62,310 nucleotides of DNA, taken from Oscillospiraceae bacterium (GTDB lineage Bacteria > Bacillota > Clostridia > Oscillospirales > Ruminococcaceae). Position numbers and translations under genes: made by a program. The stretch lies in NCBI GenBank assembly GCA_017436575.1, contig JAFSCU010000009.1, forward strand, positions 1-62,310, read 5' to 3'. Numbering within the stretch: the first letter of the stretch is position 1; each line of letters begins with the position of its first letter. The notes under the pieces were generated by a model, which saw only the letters and a list, made by a program, of their open reading frames with translations, did not search any database and had not been told where the DNA came from. This document shows positions 62,140-62,310 of this stretch, in pieces.

Positions 62140-62166
62140 CGTAGGGGATGGCGCCCCCGACATCCC
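62140..62166. repeat. Short GC-rich palindromic repeat (CGNAGGGG family)
   Basis: CGTAGGGGATGG then CCCCGACATCCC; GGGATG and CATCCC pair. Same opening as the copies at 23661-23685 and 23217-23244. Confidence 0.55.
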
Positions 62167-62167
62167 A

Positions 62168-62196
62168 TGTAATAAATCATAAAACGATTTATTACA
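62168..62196. repeat. 11-bp perfect inverted repeat
   Basis: TGTAATAAATC and GATTTATTACA around ATAAAAC. Follows the GC-rich repeat directly. Could be a hairpin of a mobile repeat or of an unseen transcript; no T tract is present. Confidence 0.5.
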
Positions 62197-62310
62197 TATA
62201 AGGAACGCCGCAAGCGGCTGATTATTTATATAGTTTAGTGAAAATATCTGCTTTTTTATGCCATTGCTCGCTTCGGGCGCGGCTCGCATTTGCGCGCGGT
62301 CGGCAACATA

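Noticed and set aside
1-62310. Prophage, integrative element, CRISPR array or toxin-antitoxin system
   Set aside because: No phage structural genes, integrase, conjugation genes, regularly spaced repeats or toxin-antitoxin pair were found. Only the sigK break hints at an element, outside the window.

Overview
The window looks like a chromosomal segment of a low-GC, spore-forming member of the Clostridia. The signs are coding strands rich in A and G, strong AGGAGG-type ribosome binding sites, a pro-sigma-K-like gene, a BofC-like protein, DnaD and DnaI replication genes, a GT51 transglycosylase plus a class A PBP, ABC-F, MocR and TipAS-type MerR regulators, and an ECF-type vitamin transporter. 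Short GC-rich intergenic repeats resemble those I recall from gut Ruminococcaceae/Oscillospiraceae, but the exact taxon cannot be fixed from sequence alone. I see no prophage, insertion sequence, CRISPR array, rRNA or tRNA.

Layout. 1-8.4 kb: 5' part of sigK, whose SigK-like reading stops after about residue 117; sfsA; a cell wall amidase; a flavin-type oxidase; GDPD and peptidase E; a MerR/TipAS regulator with a textbook 19-bp-spacer promoter; a membrane protein; RluA. 8.4-16.3 kb: class A PBP, apparently starting on ATT; a BofC-like protein; then an acyl-carrier cassette (FkbH-like, ACP, then MaoC, SDR and GNAT) split by a Nudix gene. 16.3-17.1 kb: a gene-free stretch whose minus strand carries a consensus promoter and a series of small hairpins, proposed here as a large structured RNA of about 610 nt. 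17.1-25.4 kb: ABC-F; divergent MocR and glutamate synthase-like flavoprotein; lipoprotein and YigZ; L31; phosphoglucomutase. 25.6-36.7 kb: ComM operon; lipoprotein; nitroreductase; VOC; RF2; RING-like protein with GalU; S6-SSB-S18 operon; LD-carboxypeptidase. 36.8-42.2 kb: BlaI/BlaR-type pair with a non-penicillin sensor, DUF362 protein, and a PASTA pseudokinase. 42.3-47.9 kb: HD hydrolase, TSCPD protein, DnaD-DnaI operon, and a cobalamin riboswitch controlling a DUF4430 lipoprotein and an ECF S component. 47.9-54.1 kb: MATE exporter, two tandem C69 dipeptidases and a DUF819 permease. 54.1-62.3 kb: unknown membrane and lipoprotein genes, an alpha-glucosidase, RF3, a monofunctional transglycosylase, a sirtuin and a repeat-rich end.

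The most interesting items are the candidate large RNA at 16305-16915, the sigK break at the left edge (a possible skin-type element), the B12-riboswitch DUF4430/ECF pair, and the orphan FkbH-ACP-MaoC-SDR-GNAT cassette. Most other genes are housekeeping genes in short operons closed by strong intrinsic terminators.
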